Position numbers and translations under genes: made by a program
Shown: piece after piece, positions 39,939 to 47,933 of the stretch
Position numbering within the stretch: the first letter of the stretch is position 1
Layout of the letters: every line of letters starts with the position of its first letter
Assembly: GCA_036501665.1 (NCBI GenBank)
Contig: DASXZW010000124.1
Span: forward strand, 16,314 to 80,313
Length of the DNA stretch: 64,000 nucleotides
From: DATAUD01 sp036501665
Lineage (GTDB): Bacteria; Verrucomicrobiota; Verrucomicrobiia; Limisphaerales; Palsa-1400
Reading direction: 5' to 3'
The notes under the pieces: generated by a model
What the model saw: the letters and a program-made list of their open reading frames with translations, nothing else
What the model was told of the DNA's origin: nothing
Database searches by the model: none

Positions 39939-42482
39939 TCAGGCTCGCGCCCGCACTTCGGGAGCTTCTTCCATAACGACCTGCGACGCGCTCTTGGGAC
40001 GTTCGCCCTTGTGCCACCAGAGGACCAGCGCGCTCGCAATGTAAATACTGGAGTAAGTGCCGGTGATGATTCCGACCAGGAAGGTGAACGCGAAGTCGTT
40101 GATGACGCCGCCGCCGAAAATATAGAGGGACAACGTCGCAATAAACACCGTGCCTGAGGTAATGAGCGTTCGGCTCAAGGTCTGGTTGAGCGCGACGTTC
40201 ATGACTTCCTTGAATGTTCCGCGAACGCCGAGTTTGAGGTCTTCCCGGATACGGTCGAAGATCACGATGGTATCGTTGACAGAGAAGCCGATGATCGTGA
40301 GGATCGCCGCGACAATTGGCGCGCTGAGCTGCCTTCCTGACAGAAAGAAAATTCCCAGCGTCATCAACACATCGTGGATGACCGCCAAAACCGCGCCGAC
40401 CGAGAACGAGAATTCGTACCGAAACGCGACGTAAAGCAGAATTCCAAAGAGCGAAAGGAAGGTGGCAATGATGGCCGATTTTTGAATGTCAACGCCGACG
40501 GTCGGACCGACCGTCTCAAGGCCGAACTTTTGAAAACCGGCGCTTGGGAACGAGGTGGTCAACGACTGAATAATTTCATTGCCCTTGTTATGCGGGCCGG
40601 CCACGTGAAGGAATTCCTGCTGAGCTCCTTTTTGGTATTGAATTTGGAGGTCGCCGATGCCTTTGAGCGCGGTTCGGATTTTGTCCACATCCACTTTTTG
40701 GTCCTGCTTGAAAGACATCGTGACGGCATCGCCGCCACGGAAATCAACGCCAAGGGCATTATCACCCCGCACAAAAATACCGTAAGCGACACCGACGATG
40801 ATGATCGTCCATGAGGCGATAAATGCGGGTTTGGCCCATTTCATGAAGTCCCAGTTATGGTTCCTGATGATATGCATCATCCCGATCTTGTTGAGCCAAT
40901 TGTGGTTGAGCAAGTAATCGAAAATCAGCCGCGTCATCACCAAGCTGGTGAACAAACTCAGCGCCACACCGATGGTCAGCGTGACACCGAACCCTTTGAC
41001 CGGGCCCGTGCCTAGGTAAATAAGAATAATGGCCGAAATGAGCGTCGTCGTGTGCGAATCAAAAATGACCGTGAACGCGCGGCTATACGCGGCCGAAACG
41101 GCTCCGCGAATTGATTTGTTTTGCGCCATTTCCTCGCGCAAACGCTCGTAAATCAGAACGTTCGCATCGACCGCCATACCGACAGTCAGCACGATACCCG
41201 CGATGCCAGGCAGGGTCAGCGTGGTTCCGATGGAACACATGACGCCGAGCAAAATGATGAGGTTGAGAATCATCGCAATGTCAGCGATGACGCCGCAGCG
41301 GTGATAATAAACCGCCATAAAAAGCGCGACGAAAAATGTGCCGTAAAGCGCGGCCCGGACACCGCTGTTGATGGAATCTTTTCCAAGCGTCGGATCGACT
41401 TCCTGAACCTGGTCGATGGAAACCGGCGTTTCCAACGGGTTCTCCAAGATGTTGGCGATGGTGATGGCTTCGTTGATGTCCATGCCGCCGCCGGAGATTT
41501 CGCAGTTGCCGTGAATCGCGCCATTGATGACAGGAGCGGTGAAAACCTGGCCGTCGAGGACAATCGCCATGCGCTCGTTGATGTTTTCGGAGGTGACTTT
41601 GTAGAACTTATCCGCGCCGGCTGAGTTAAATTGCAGTTCGACGACCGGCTCATTGTTCACCGGATCGCGGCTCGGAAACGCCCGCTTGACGTATTTGCCG
41701 TTTAAACCTTCGGCTTCCTTCTTCTGCACCAAGTAAGAGTCCAAAATTGTCGCCCCAGTGCGCTGGTCTTTGTGCTTTCCTTTAAGAACTTCGTATCCCG
41801 GTTTGACGATTCCTTCCTTAATCAGCTCGTCGGAATCGTGATCGACCATGCGGAACTGCAAGTAAGCGGCTTTTTGGATGTTTTTGCGCGCCTCGTCCTG
41901 ATTGGCCTGGGTCAAGCCGGGCAGTTGAATCCGAATGTGAGATTCCCCAGACGGTTGAATGACAGGTTCGGCCACGCCGAGATTATCGACACGATGACGC
42001 AGCACTTCCGCCGCCTGGCTGACGAGACGCTCGCGCTCGGCGTCCTCCATTGGGGCGACTTTGTTTCCGTTGGTATCGACCGTCCACATGTGGTTGGTGT
42101 CGAGGCTGACGAGGAATTCTGTGCCGCCTTGAAGGTCGAGGCCGAGCTTGATCTTTCCTGCGGCCTTGCGCTGCAACCCGTTCAGGATCGCGTAGGTCGG
42201 ATGCTCTTCGCTGCGGACGTCCATGTAGGGGAAGTAAGGCTGAATATTATTGGTGCCGATGGCGGTCATCAATTCGGCAAATTGGCGGTGCGGATCGGGA
42301 TCGGCCTTCTCCTGCGCCTGTGCCTGCGCGACGATCTGTTTGAACGTGGCATCGACTTTGGCGCTATCGGCCTGGTCGTTAAAGAAGGAAATCAGGTTCT
42401 CGCTGGTGGGCGGATACATGGACCAAAGGGACCATGCGACGAGAAAGACGATCAATGCCCACCAAAATTTGGGTTTTTTCAT
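39939..42482 (-). CDS. secDF: SecDF fusion, protein translocase accessory subunit
   Basis: The 847-residue product fuses SecD and SecF in one chain, with two sets of RND-like helices and periplasmic domains. It uses the proton motive force to help pull secreted proteins through SecYEG. Visible are the SecD block GKIKLGLDLQGGTEF (about residues 109-123) and its helices, DANVLIYERLREE, then the SecF part with GVDFRGGDAVTM and FSVNDTIVIFDRIREDL. Length fits the fused form found in Verrucomicrobia and Bacteroidetes. yajC lies six bases upstream and terC 13 bases downstream. Confidence 0.95.
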   Translation of the reverse strand: MKKPKFWWALIVFLVAWSLWSMYPPTSENLISFFNDQADSAKVDATFKQIVAQAQAQEKADPDPHRQFAELMTAIGTNNIQPYFPYMDVRSEEHPTYAILNGLQRKAAGKIKLGLDLQGGTEFLVSLDTNHMWTVDTNGNKVAPMEDAERERLVSQAAEVLRHRVDNLGVAEPVIQPSGESHIRIQLPGLTQANQDEARKNIQKAAYLQFRMVDHDSDELIKEGIVKPGYEVLKGKHKDQRTGATILDSYLVQKKEAEGLNGKYVKRAFPSRDPVNNEPVVELQFNSAGADKFYKVTSENINERMAIVLDGQVFTAPVINGAIHGNCEISGGGMDINEAITIANILENPLETPVSIDQVQEVDPTLGKDSINSGVRAALYGTFFVALFMAVYYHRCGVIADIAMILNLIILLGVMCSIGTTLTLPGIAGIVLTVGMAVDANVLIYERLREEMAQNKSIRGAVSAAYSRAFTVIFDSHTTTLISAIILIYLGTGPVKGFGVTLTIGVALSLFTSLVMTRLIFDYLLNHNWLNKIGMMHIIRNHNWDFMKWAKPAFIASWTIIIVGVAYGIFVRGDNALGVDFRGGDAVTMSFKQDQKVDVDKIRTALKGIGDLQIQYQKGAQQEFLHVAGPHNKGNEIIQSLTTSFPSAGFQKFGLETVGPTVGVDIQKSAIIATFLSLFGILLYVAFRYEFSFSVGAVLAVIHDVLMTLGIFFLSGRQLSAPIVAAILTIIGFSVNDTIVIFDRIREDLKLGVRGTFKEVMNVALNQTLSRTLITSGTVFIATLSLYIFGGGVINDFAFTFLVGIITGTYSSIYIASALVLWWHKGERPKSASQVVMEEAPEVRARA

Positions 42483-42488
42483 GCTGGA

Positions 42489-42848
42489 TTAACTTTTGGA
42501 TTCGCCGGCGTCACCGGTTCGGTCGGTGACTTCAGCGACAGTCGATTTTAACACTTCCAACTTCGTTTCCGCCGAACGGATGGAGATGGTTTTGTCCTTG
42601 ATGGAAAGAACGACGCCGACAATGCCGCTGGAAGTAACGATTTTGTCGCCTGCTTTAAGCGCCTTGAGGGTGGTTTCCAGTTCCTTCTGCTTTTTGCGCT
42701 GGGGCGTAATCATGACCATCCACAGGACGACCATGATGACCGCCATAAGGCCGAACTGTTTGATCATATCCCCTGTGGGATTGGCGACCATTTTTTGCGG
42801 CGCGGCAGTTTGATCTGCGAACATTAACATCAGGCCAAAAATTGACAT
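42489..42848 (-). CDS. yajC: YajC, Sec translocase accessory subunit
   Basis: The 119-residue product has a single membrane helix (FGLMAVIMVVLWMVMITPQR, near residues 32-51) and then the KKQKELETTLKALKAGDKIV stretch and a VTSSGIVGVVLSI small domain, as in YajC. YajC binds SecDF. Adjacent co-directional secDF and the six-base gap support this. An N-terminal extension (MSIFGLMLMFADQTAAP) precedes the helix. Confidence 0.93.
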   Translation of the reverse strand: MSIFGLMLMFADQTAAPQKMVANPTGDMIKQFGLMAVIMVVLWMVMITPQRKKQKELETTLKALKAGDKIVTSSGIVGVVLSIKDKTISIRSAETKLEVLKSTVAEVTDRTGDAGESKS

Positions 42849-43032
42849 ATCTTAAAATCGAGCCGCTTAATTTATGGGTACGGCAGGATTTGGCAAGCAC
42901 AACGTTGCGATTGCGGAAGGTCGAAATCAGCAAGCGAGACTGACGAGCATGGAAAAACTTTCAAAAAACTGCTCACGGATGTCAATGCAGGATACAATAG
43001 TCGATGACGTAGGTTTCTCTCATAGCAAGCGC

Positions 43033-43347
43033 TCACTCGTCATGCTTCGGATGCACCCCCAACCATTCTGCGGCTCGCAATACCGGTCGGTTACTTGGAA
43101 ATCCTTCTTCTCCATAACTATAACTTCCCCCCAAATCGTTCTCTGCCACCATCGGCGCATTATCTGAAATTAGCGATACCTTTGCGATTATCTTGGCATA
43201 ATCTTCCGGGGTGAAGAGATGGTCGCGAATATCAGCGAGAGATGCCGGAAAAATCCGAACTCGTGCCGGCCATCGACCGTAACGTGTGTAAAAGCCGTCA
43301 ATTGCCCCGCATAAGCGAATCCAATTCTTATCGTGTCCGTTTGGCAT
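43033..43347 (-). CDS. Hypothetical small protein
   Basis: The 104-residue product starts MPNGHDKNWIRLCGAIDGFY and has a mixed helix-strand pattern with WPARVRIFPASLADIRDHLF near residues 26-45. No signal peptide or helix bundle is seen. Similar short proteins occur near toxin-antitoxin genes, and this one lies just upstream, on the opposite strand, of the RelE/ParE-type pair. No family is recognised, and expression is uncertain. Confidence 0.45.
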   Translation of the reverse strand: MPNGHDKNWIRLCGAIDGFYTRYGRWPARVRIFPASLADIRDHLFTPEDYAKIIAKVSLISDNAPMVAENDLGGSYSYGEEGFPSNRPVLRAAEWLGVHPKHDE

Positions 43348-43465
43348 CGAAAACCAAATTGAGCAACAAAAACGTCAAAAGCAATTCCTAAGCGGCGCAG
43401 CTTGACGGAGAGCAGCATCCGTATTATCTCTTGCCCGGAAATCCCGCGCGATTTATCTTCGGGGT

Positions 43466-43666
43466 GTGAGTTCCGTCCACGAGATTGAAACTGCGGTTGC
43501 CAAGCTTTCCCGCCAAGAGCTTTTGGCTTTTCGCAACTGGTTCTCCAAATTCGACGCTGCAATGTGGGACAAACAATTTGAGGAGGATGTTGCCGCTGGA
43601 AATCTGGACGCTCTTGCAGACGATGCCATCCGTGATTTGCGCGAGGGCCGTTGCCGCGACCTGTGA
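43466..43666 (+). CDS. Antitoxin of a RelE/ParE-type pair
   Basis: The 66-residue product starts at GTG 43466. Its sequence (VHEIETAVAKLSRQELLAFR, FDAAMWDKQFEEDVAAGNLD, LADDAIRDLREG) is the short helical antitoxin commonly found in front of the ParE/RelE-like toxin that follows. It should bind and neutralise the toxin and repress the operon. The stop overlaps the toxin start GTG by four bases (GTGA), so the pair is coupled. Confidence 0.8.
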   Translation: MSSVHEIETAVAKLSRQELLAFRNWFSKFDAAMWDKQFEEDVAAGNLDALADDAIRDLREGRCRDL

Positions 43667-43929
43667 AGCATCGCGCGTCCGCGAAATTCTGGCAGTTCTA
43701 CTCGCAACTTCCGAAGGAGATTCAACGGCTTGCAGACGAAAAATACGCTCTTCTGAAATCCGATCCCCAGCATCCTTCTCTCCATTTCAAGAAAGTTGGC
43801 AGAATGTGGTCAGTTCGCATCGGCATCCACTATCGCGCGATCGCCGTGGAAGATGCCTCAGACATTGTTTGGTTTTGGATTGGCCATCACAGTGAGTATG
43901 ACAGAATCGTCGCTGGACGCCGGAAATGA
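43663..43929 (+). CDS. RelE/ParE-type toxin
   Basis: The 88-residue product from GTG 43663 matches a familiar ParE/RelE-type family: FWQFYSQLPKEIQRLADEKY, DPQHPSLHFKKVG, WSVRIGIHYRAIAVE, WFWIGHHSEYDRI. Such toxins cut mRNA at the ribosome (RelE) or block gyrase (ParE); sequence alone does not tell which. A TTG start 12 bases upstream is possible, but the GTG overlap with the antitoxin stop is more likely. Confidence 0.85.
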   Translation: MKHRASAKFWQFYSQLPKEIQRLADEKYALLKSDPQHPSLHFKKVGRMWSVRIGIHYRAIAVEDASDIVWFWIGHHSEYDRIVAGRRK

Positions 43930-43980
43930 GTAATCAAGGGGCTCGTTGACCAATTTTCAAAGTCGAATTATTATTGCCCT

Positions 43981-44157
43981 GTGAAATTTCGCATCATTGT
44001 CGAGCCGGACGAGGACGGTGTATTCGTGGCTGAATGCCCGTCATTGCCGGGATGCGTTTCGCAAGGCTCGACGCGGGGTGAAGCTGTGGACAACATCAAG
44101 GACGCCATTACCGGTTATCTTGCGAGCCTAAAAAAGCACGACGGGCCGATGCTTTGA
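43981..44157 (+). CDS. HicB-type antitoxin, apparently without a HicA partner
   Basis: The 58-residue product (MKFRIIVEPDEDGVFVAECP, then LPGCVSQGSTRGEAVDNIKD) has the HicB N-terminal fold with the conserved EDG-FVAECP-LPGCVSQG pattern and ends GPML. It is close to full length for a short solitary HicB. No HicA with a GSHH-type motif follows; the next bases after the stop are the 260-bp repeat at 44167. GTG at 43981 is the only sensible start. Confidence 0.8.
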   Translation: MKFRIIVEPDEDGVFVAECPSLPGCVSQGSTRGEAVDNIKDAITGYLASLKKHDGPML

Positions 44158-44166
44158 ATGTGGCGT

Positions 44167-44422
44167 ATCTCAATTTTGGCAATTTCCTTTCAATGGCCTG
44201 AAAGGCCATCTCAATACAGCCAGGGGCAGAGCGAAGCGACGCCCCTGGATAGACGAATATATCTCCAAAGCCCTGCCAGGGCGTTTCAAAAACCCTGTGC
44301 AATTGAACGGCAAAATTAATTCGCCCATTCAGGGCTTGCCTGGTTTCCATGGGTACCCAGGGCGTCGCTCGCTGACTCGCTTTGCCCTGGGCTGGATTTG
44401 ACTTGCCCCGTTGGGCTGGCCT
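44167..44422. repeat. 260-bp dispersed multi-hairpin repeat, copy 2, inverted
   Basis: This is the reverse complement of the 5006-5265 element with few changes and one diverged part in the middle. It begins ten bases after the HicB stop and fills most of the gap before the phoH stop on the other strand. Confidence 0.85.
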
Positions 44423-44464
44423 AAAGGTGGAATGCGCCCGGGATGATGCTTGTTCGCGAACGGG

Positions 44465-45772
44465 CTACAAAATATTCGCGGCCAATTCGGCCAGTTCTGA
44501 ACGTTCGCCTTTTTGCAGTTCGATGTGCGCGGCGATGGCTTGGTCGCGGAACTTGCTGATGATGTAGTTGAACCCGTTGGAGGAGGAGTCGATGTACGGA
44601 TTGTCGATCTGGTATGGGTCGCCTGTAAAGACGATCTTTGTCCCGGTGCCGACGCGCGTAATGATCGTTTTGACTTCCAGCGGCGTCAGGTTTTGCGCTT
44701 CATCAATGACCATGAACTGATGCGCGATGCTGCGACCGCGAATATAGCTGAGCGCCTCCACGACAATTGTTCCCGACCGCATTAAATCCGCGCTGCGCCG
44801 ATGGTCGGAACCCATGTTCAAATCGCTCAACAACTCGAGCGCGTCGTGAATCGGCTGCATCCAGGGGCTGAGCTTTTCGTCGAGCGAACCAGGCAGAAAA
44901 CCGAGTTCGCGCCCCATTGAAACCGTCGGACGCGCGACAACCAATCGCCGAAACTCCCGGTCATGCACCGTCCGTTTCAAACCCGCCGCCATCGCCAGCA
45001 AAGTCTTTCCCGTGCCGGCCTTGCCCATGAGCGTCACAAGCTTGATGCGGTCGTCCAGCAACGCGTCGAAGGCGAAGTGCTGTTCGCGGTTGCGCGGTTT
45101 GATGCCCCAAATACCTTCGCGGCAATCCAGAATGGGGATCAGTTTTGTGCCGGTCGGATCAACCTTCGTCAGGGCCGTGCGCTTGGTATTGGTTTCTTCA
45201 ATCAGCGTGCAATATTCGTTCGGGAAATATTTTCTGCCACCGTTCAATTCCAATTCGCCTTCGACGCGGAATTTGGACATTTTTTCGACTGAGACAGTCA
45301 TTTCGACCATCCCCGTGTAAAGCTCGGTCAACAGCACGCGGTCGGTTTCGTAGTCCTCGGCCGGCAAGCCGACCGTGTCCGCCTTGATCCGCAGATTGAT
45401 ATCCTTGGTGACGAGAATGGTGGGGATTTTCGGTTCAGCATTATGGACCGCCACTGAAAGGCTGACGATGCGGCTGTCAACGGTGTTTGCGCCGAAGGGT
45501 CCGACGCCGTTTCCGTTCTTGTCGTGGAAAATGATCCGCAACATGCCGCCGTTCTCGAGCTTGACGCCCTCGTTGAGATGGCCTTTTGCGCGCAACGCGT
45601 CCAACGTGCGCGAAACGTTGCGGGCGTTTTGGCCAAGCTCGGAGGATTCCCGCTTGAAGCGGTCGATTTCTTCGATCACCTCAATGGGGATCAGCACTGT
45701 ATTGGTCTTGAAAGCCAGGAGGGAATTTGGGTCGTGCAGCAAAACATTGGTATCAAGAATGTAATTTTTCAC
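44465..45772 (-). CDS. PhoH family protein with PIN domain
   Basis: The 435-residue product joins an N-terminal PIN nuclease domain (YILDTNVLLHDP at residue 4, acids around EVIEEIDRFKRES) to a PhoH ATPase domain with Walker A GKAGTGKT (about 251-258), VARPTVSMGRELGFLPG, and Walker B VIDEAQNL. This is the PhoH2/YlaK form, probably an RNA helicase-nuclease linked to RNA turnover. Length and both domains look intact. It overlaps the start side of the GST-like gene by 20 bases, in the same direction. Confidence 0.9.
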   Translation of the reverse strand: MKNYILDTNVLLHDPNSLLAFKTNTVLIPIEVIEEIDRFKRESSELGQNARNVSRTLDALRAKGHLNEGVKLENGGMLRIIFHDKNGNGVGPFGANTVDSRIVSLSVAVHNAEPKIPTILVTKDINLRIKADTVGLPAEDYETDRVLLTELYTGMVEMTVSVEKMSKFRVEGELELNGGRKYFPNEYCTLIEETNTKRTALTKVDPTGTKLIPILDCREGIWGIKPRNREQHFAFDALLDDRIKLVTLMGKAGTGKTLLAMAAGLKRTVHDREFRRLVVARPTVSMGRELGFLPGSLDEKLSPWMQPIHDALELLSDLNMGSDHRRSADLMRSGTIVVEALSYIRGRSIAHQFMVIDEAQNLTPLEVKTIITRVGTGTKIVFTGDPYQIDNPYIDSSSNGFNYIISKFRDQAIAAHIELQKGERSELAELAANIL

Positions 45773-46439
45773 TATTTTTTGCGGCGGCTTTTTTCAGCTT
45801 CGACATTCGCGCGTACCATTCATTCAAACAAGTATGCCGCGACGGCAGTTGATAGTGGCCGGAATAAAGAAAGCAGGCGAGCATCCCCCAAAGATCAAAA
45901 TCAATGAAATGCGGCTGGGAGCGGACGAGGAAACACTTTTCCTCCAGCATGACCTCGAAGGGAACAAGTTTCTGCGTGAGGTCTTCGATGATCTCCGCTT
46001 GTTGCTCGCGCCATTTTTCGAGGCAGTGACGCCCAAATTTTCGTTCCTTGTGCCGAATGAACGCCAGCCGTTCGGCCTTCGTCACAAACTCCTCGTAGTA
46101 AATATCGTTGAGCTTGAAGCAGCAGCCTTCAATCTGGTCTTCGATGAAGCGCCAGAGCATCCGGTCGATGCCGCGAAATGCCTTGGGAAAAAGGTCCAAT
46201 AGCAGTTTGCCATCGATGTATTTTGCAATGACCTGCGATTCGTCGTCGGTTTCAAAAACCACCGTTCGTCCGTCTCGCAAAATGGGGACGGCATAATACC
46301 TTTCGCGGGTCAGTTTCCAAATGAGATCGCGGCTGCCGTAGGCGATATTGGTGGTTTTGAAGGGGGCGCCGGAATACTCCAGGATTCGCCGCTGCACCAG
46401 GCAGAACGGACTCCGGGGGACTTGAATCAACTCAATCAT
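45753..46439 (-). CDS. Glutathione S-transferase-like protein
   Basis: The 228-residue product has an N-terminal thioredoxin-like region (MIELIQVPRSPFCLVQRRIL, then PFKTTNI, AVPILRDGRTVVFETDDESQ) with the cis-Pro segment VPIL and the ETDDES stretch typical of GST-like domains, followed by an all-helical domain. A catalytic Ser or Cys could lie in SPFC. The glutathione or other thiol substrate is unknown. The start at 46439 gives the MIELIQVP thioredoxin strand, and the frame upstream has no GST sequence. Its end overlaps phoH. Confidence 0.75.
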   Translation of the reverse strand: MIELIQVPRSPFCLVQRRILEYSGAPFKTTNIAYGSRDLIWKLTRERYYAVPILRDGRTVVFETDDESQVIAKYIDGKLLLDLFPKAFRGIDRMLWRFIEDQIEGCCFKLNDIYYEEFVTKAERLAFIRHKERKFGRHCLEKWREQQAEIIEDLTQKLVPFEVMLEEKCFLVRSQPHFIDFDLWGMLACFLYSGHYQLPSRHTCLNEWYARMSKLKKAAAKNSEKLHS

Positions 46440-46635
46440 TTTTCCAGGCCGAATCTCTGTTTTATCGTATTTCGATCTAATTCCAATTTGCAAGATGATT
46501 CAATGTAAAAATCTCGCGACATTTAAAAAAATGTTGACCGCGAAATATACGAAACACACGAAAGCAGAAATGGAAAAATTGTGTGATTTGACATCCCTGT
46601 AAAGTGGTGTCACGGTGCTGTCGAATCCACTCGCC

Positions 46636-47859
46636 ATGCGCACTTTGAGCCGTCATTGGTTGTCCACAATCATTGCCGCACTGTTGCTTGTTAAGACTGC
46701 ACTGACATTCAACTGTCAGGCTGAACCGACGCCGCTCGTTTCGGGCAACAACAGTTTTGCGTTTGATCTTTATTCGCATCTGAACGGGCAGCCCGGCAAC
46801 CTTTTCTTTTCGCCGTTCAGCATTTCGATGTGCCTCGGAATGACCTACGCCGGGTCGCGCGACAATACGGAAACACAAATGAGGGTGGCACTGCATTTCC
46901 CAGACCTGCCGAACGCTACTTCGCCTGCTTTTGCGACGCTGCAGCAGCAGTTGGACGAAGAAAAAAAGCGCGACGGGATTCAGTTGGATATTGCAAACGC
47001 CTTGTGGGCTTCGAGGGGAGACAGCTTTCTCCCGGCGTTTATGAAAAGCGCTGCGGACGATTTTCAGGCGAATATCAAACGGGCCGGATTTTTCACCAGC
47101 GCCGAAAGCGCCCGAGTCGAAATCAACAACTGGGTCGCTGGAAAGACCCATGACAAAATCGGCGAAATCCTGCCGCCTGGAAGTTTGGACAAAGAGACAA
47201 AGCTTGTTTTGGTCAATGCGATTTATTTCAACGCAAGATGGGCAAACCCTTTTCAGAAGATCAACACTTCTCCGCAACCGTTTCATCTTTCCGCCACGAC
47301 GCAGACCAATGCCGTCTTCATACGGAAAACCGAGAGCGCTTTGTACGGCGCGAGCGGCGATATGCAAATTGTGGAGATTCCCTACGCGGGCAAGGAGATT
47401 TCCATGATGATCCTGCTTCCCAGTCAACACGAAGAAATCGCCGGAATCGAGAAGCAGCTCAGCGCCGATAACCTGGAGAACTGGGCGAATGAGCTTCGCC
47501 CTTCACAGGTGCAGATTGAGTTGCCCAAGTTCACTTTGGAGTCTCATTTTAAACTGCGCGAGACGCTGGCTGGCATGGGCATGTCGGAAGCATTCAGTCC
47601 GGCAGCGGCTAACTTTTCAGGCATGGACGGGGTGGGAAATTTGTACATTTCCCAGGTTTTTCACCAGGCTTGGGTCGAAGTTTCAGAAGAAGGCACAGAA
47701 GCCGCCGCTGCCACGGCAGTTCAAATGCGACCTAGAGGCATGCGACATCCCCAAAACGCCGTGTTCCGCGCTGATCGCCCGTTTCTCTTCCTTATTCGAG
47801 ACCGCACGTCGGGCACCGTCCTGTTTATGGGCCGCGTTGCGGACCCAACCTTGCGCTAA
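46636..47859 (+). CDS. Secreted serpin, probably inhibitory
   Basis: The 407-residue product has a signal peptide (about MRTLSRHWLSTIIAALLLVK, up to FNCQAE) and the complete serpin core: FSPFSISMCLGMTYAGS, LDIANALWA, AIYFNARW, VEIPYAGKEISMMILLP, LPKFTLES, HQAWVEVSEEGTEAAAATAV, and FRADRPFLFLIRD near the end. The reactive-loop hinge is EEGTEAAAAT at residues 351-360 (G353, T354, small residues after it), the pattern of inhibitory serpins. The P1 side is probably Arg within MRPRGMRHP. A role in blocking outside proteases, for example from grazers or hosts, is likely. An upstream GTG at 46615 is a possible alternative start. Confidence 0.9.
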   Translation: MRTLSRHWLSTIIAALLLVKTALTFNCQAEPTPLVSGNNSFAFDLYSHLNGQPGNLFFSPFSISMCLGMTYAGSRDNTETQMRVALHFPDLPNATSPAFATLQQQLDEEKKRDGIQLDIANALWASRGDSFLPAFMKSAADDFQANIKRAGFFTSAESARVEINNWVAGKTHDKIGEILPPGSLDKETKLVLVNAIYFNARWANPFQKINTSPQPFHLSATTQTNAVFIRKTESALYGASGDMQIVEIPYAGKEISMMILLPSQHEEIAGIEKQLSADNLENWANELRPSQVQIELPKFTLESHFKLRETLAGMGMSEAFSPAAANFSGMDGVGNLYISQVFHQAWVEVSEEGTEAAAATAVQMRPRGMRHPQNAVFRADRPFLFLIRDRTSGTVLFMGRVADPTLR

Positions 47860-47933
47860 CAGACCGATACAAAGCGGAAAAAAGCATTGCCGGGCGAATT
47901 TAGGGGCGCGATAATTCGTCATACTTGCCTGAC

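Noticed and set aside
46477..47430. Long minus-strand open frame opposite the serpin
   Set aside because: The plus-strand frame is a complete serpin; the minus translation has no family pattern and no plausible start signal.
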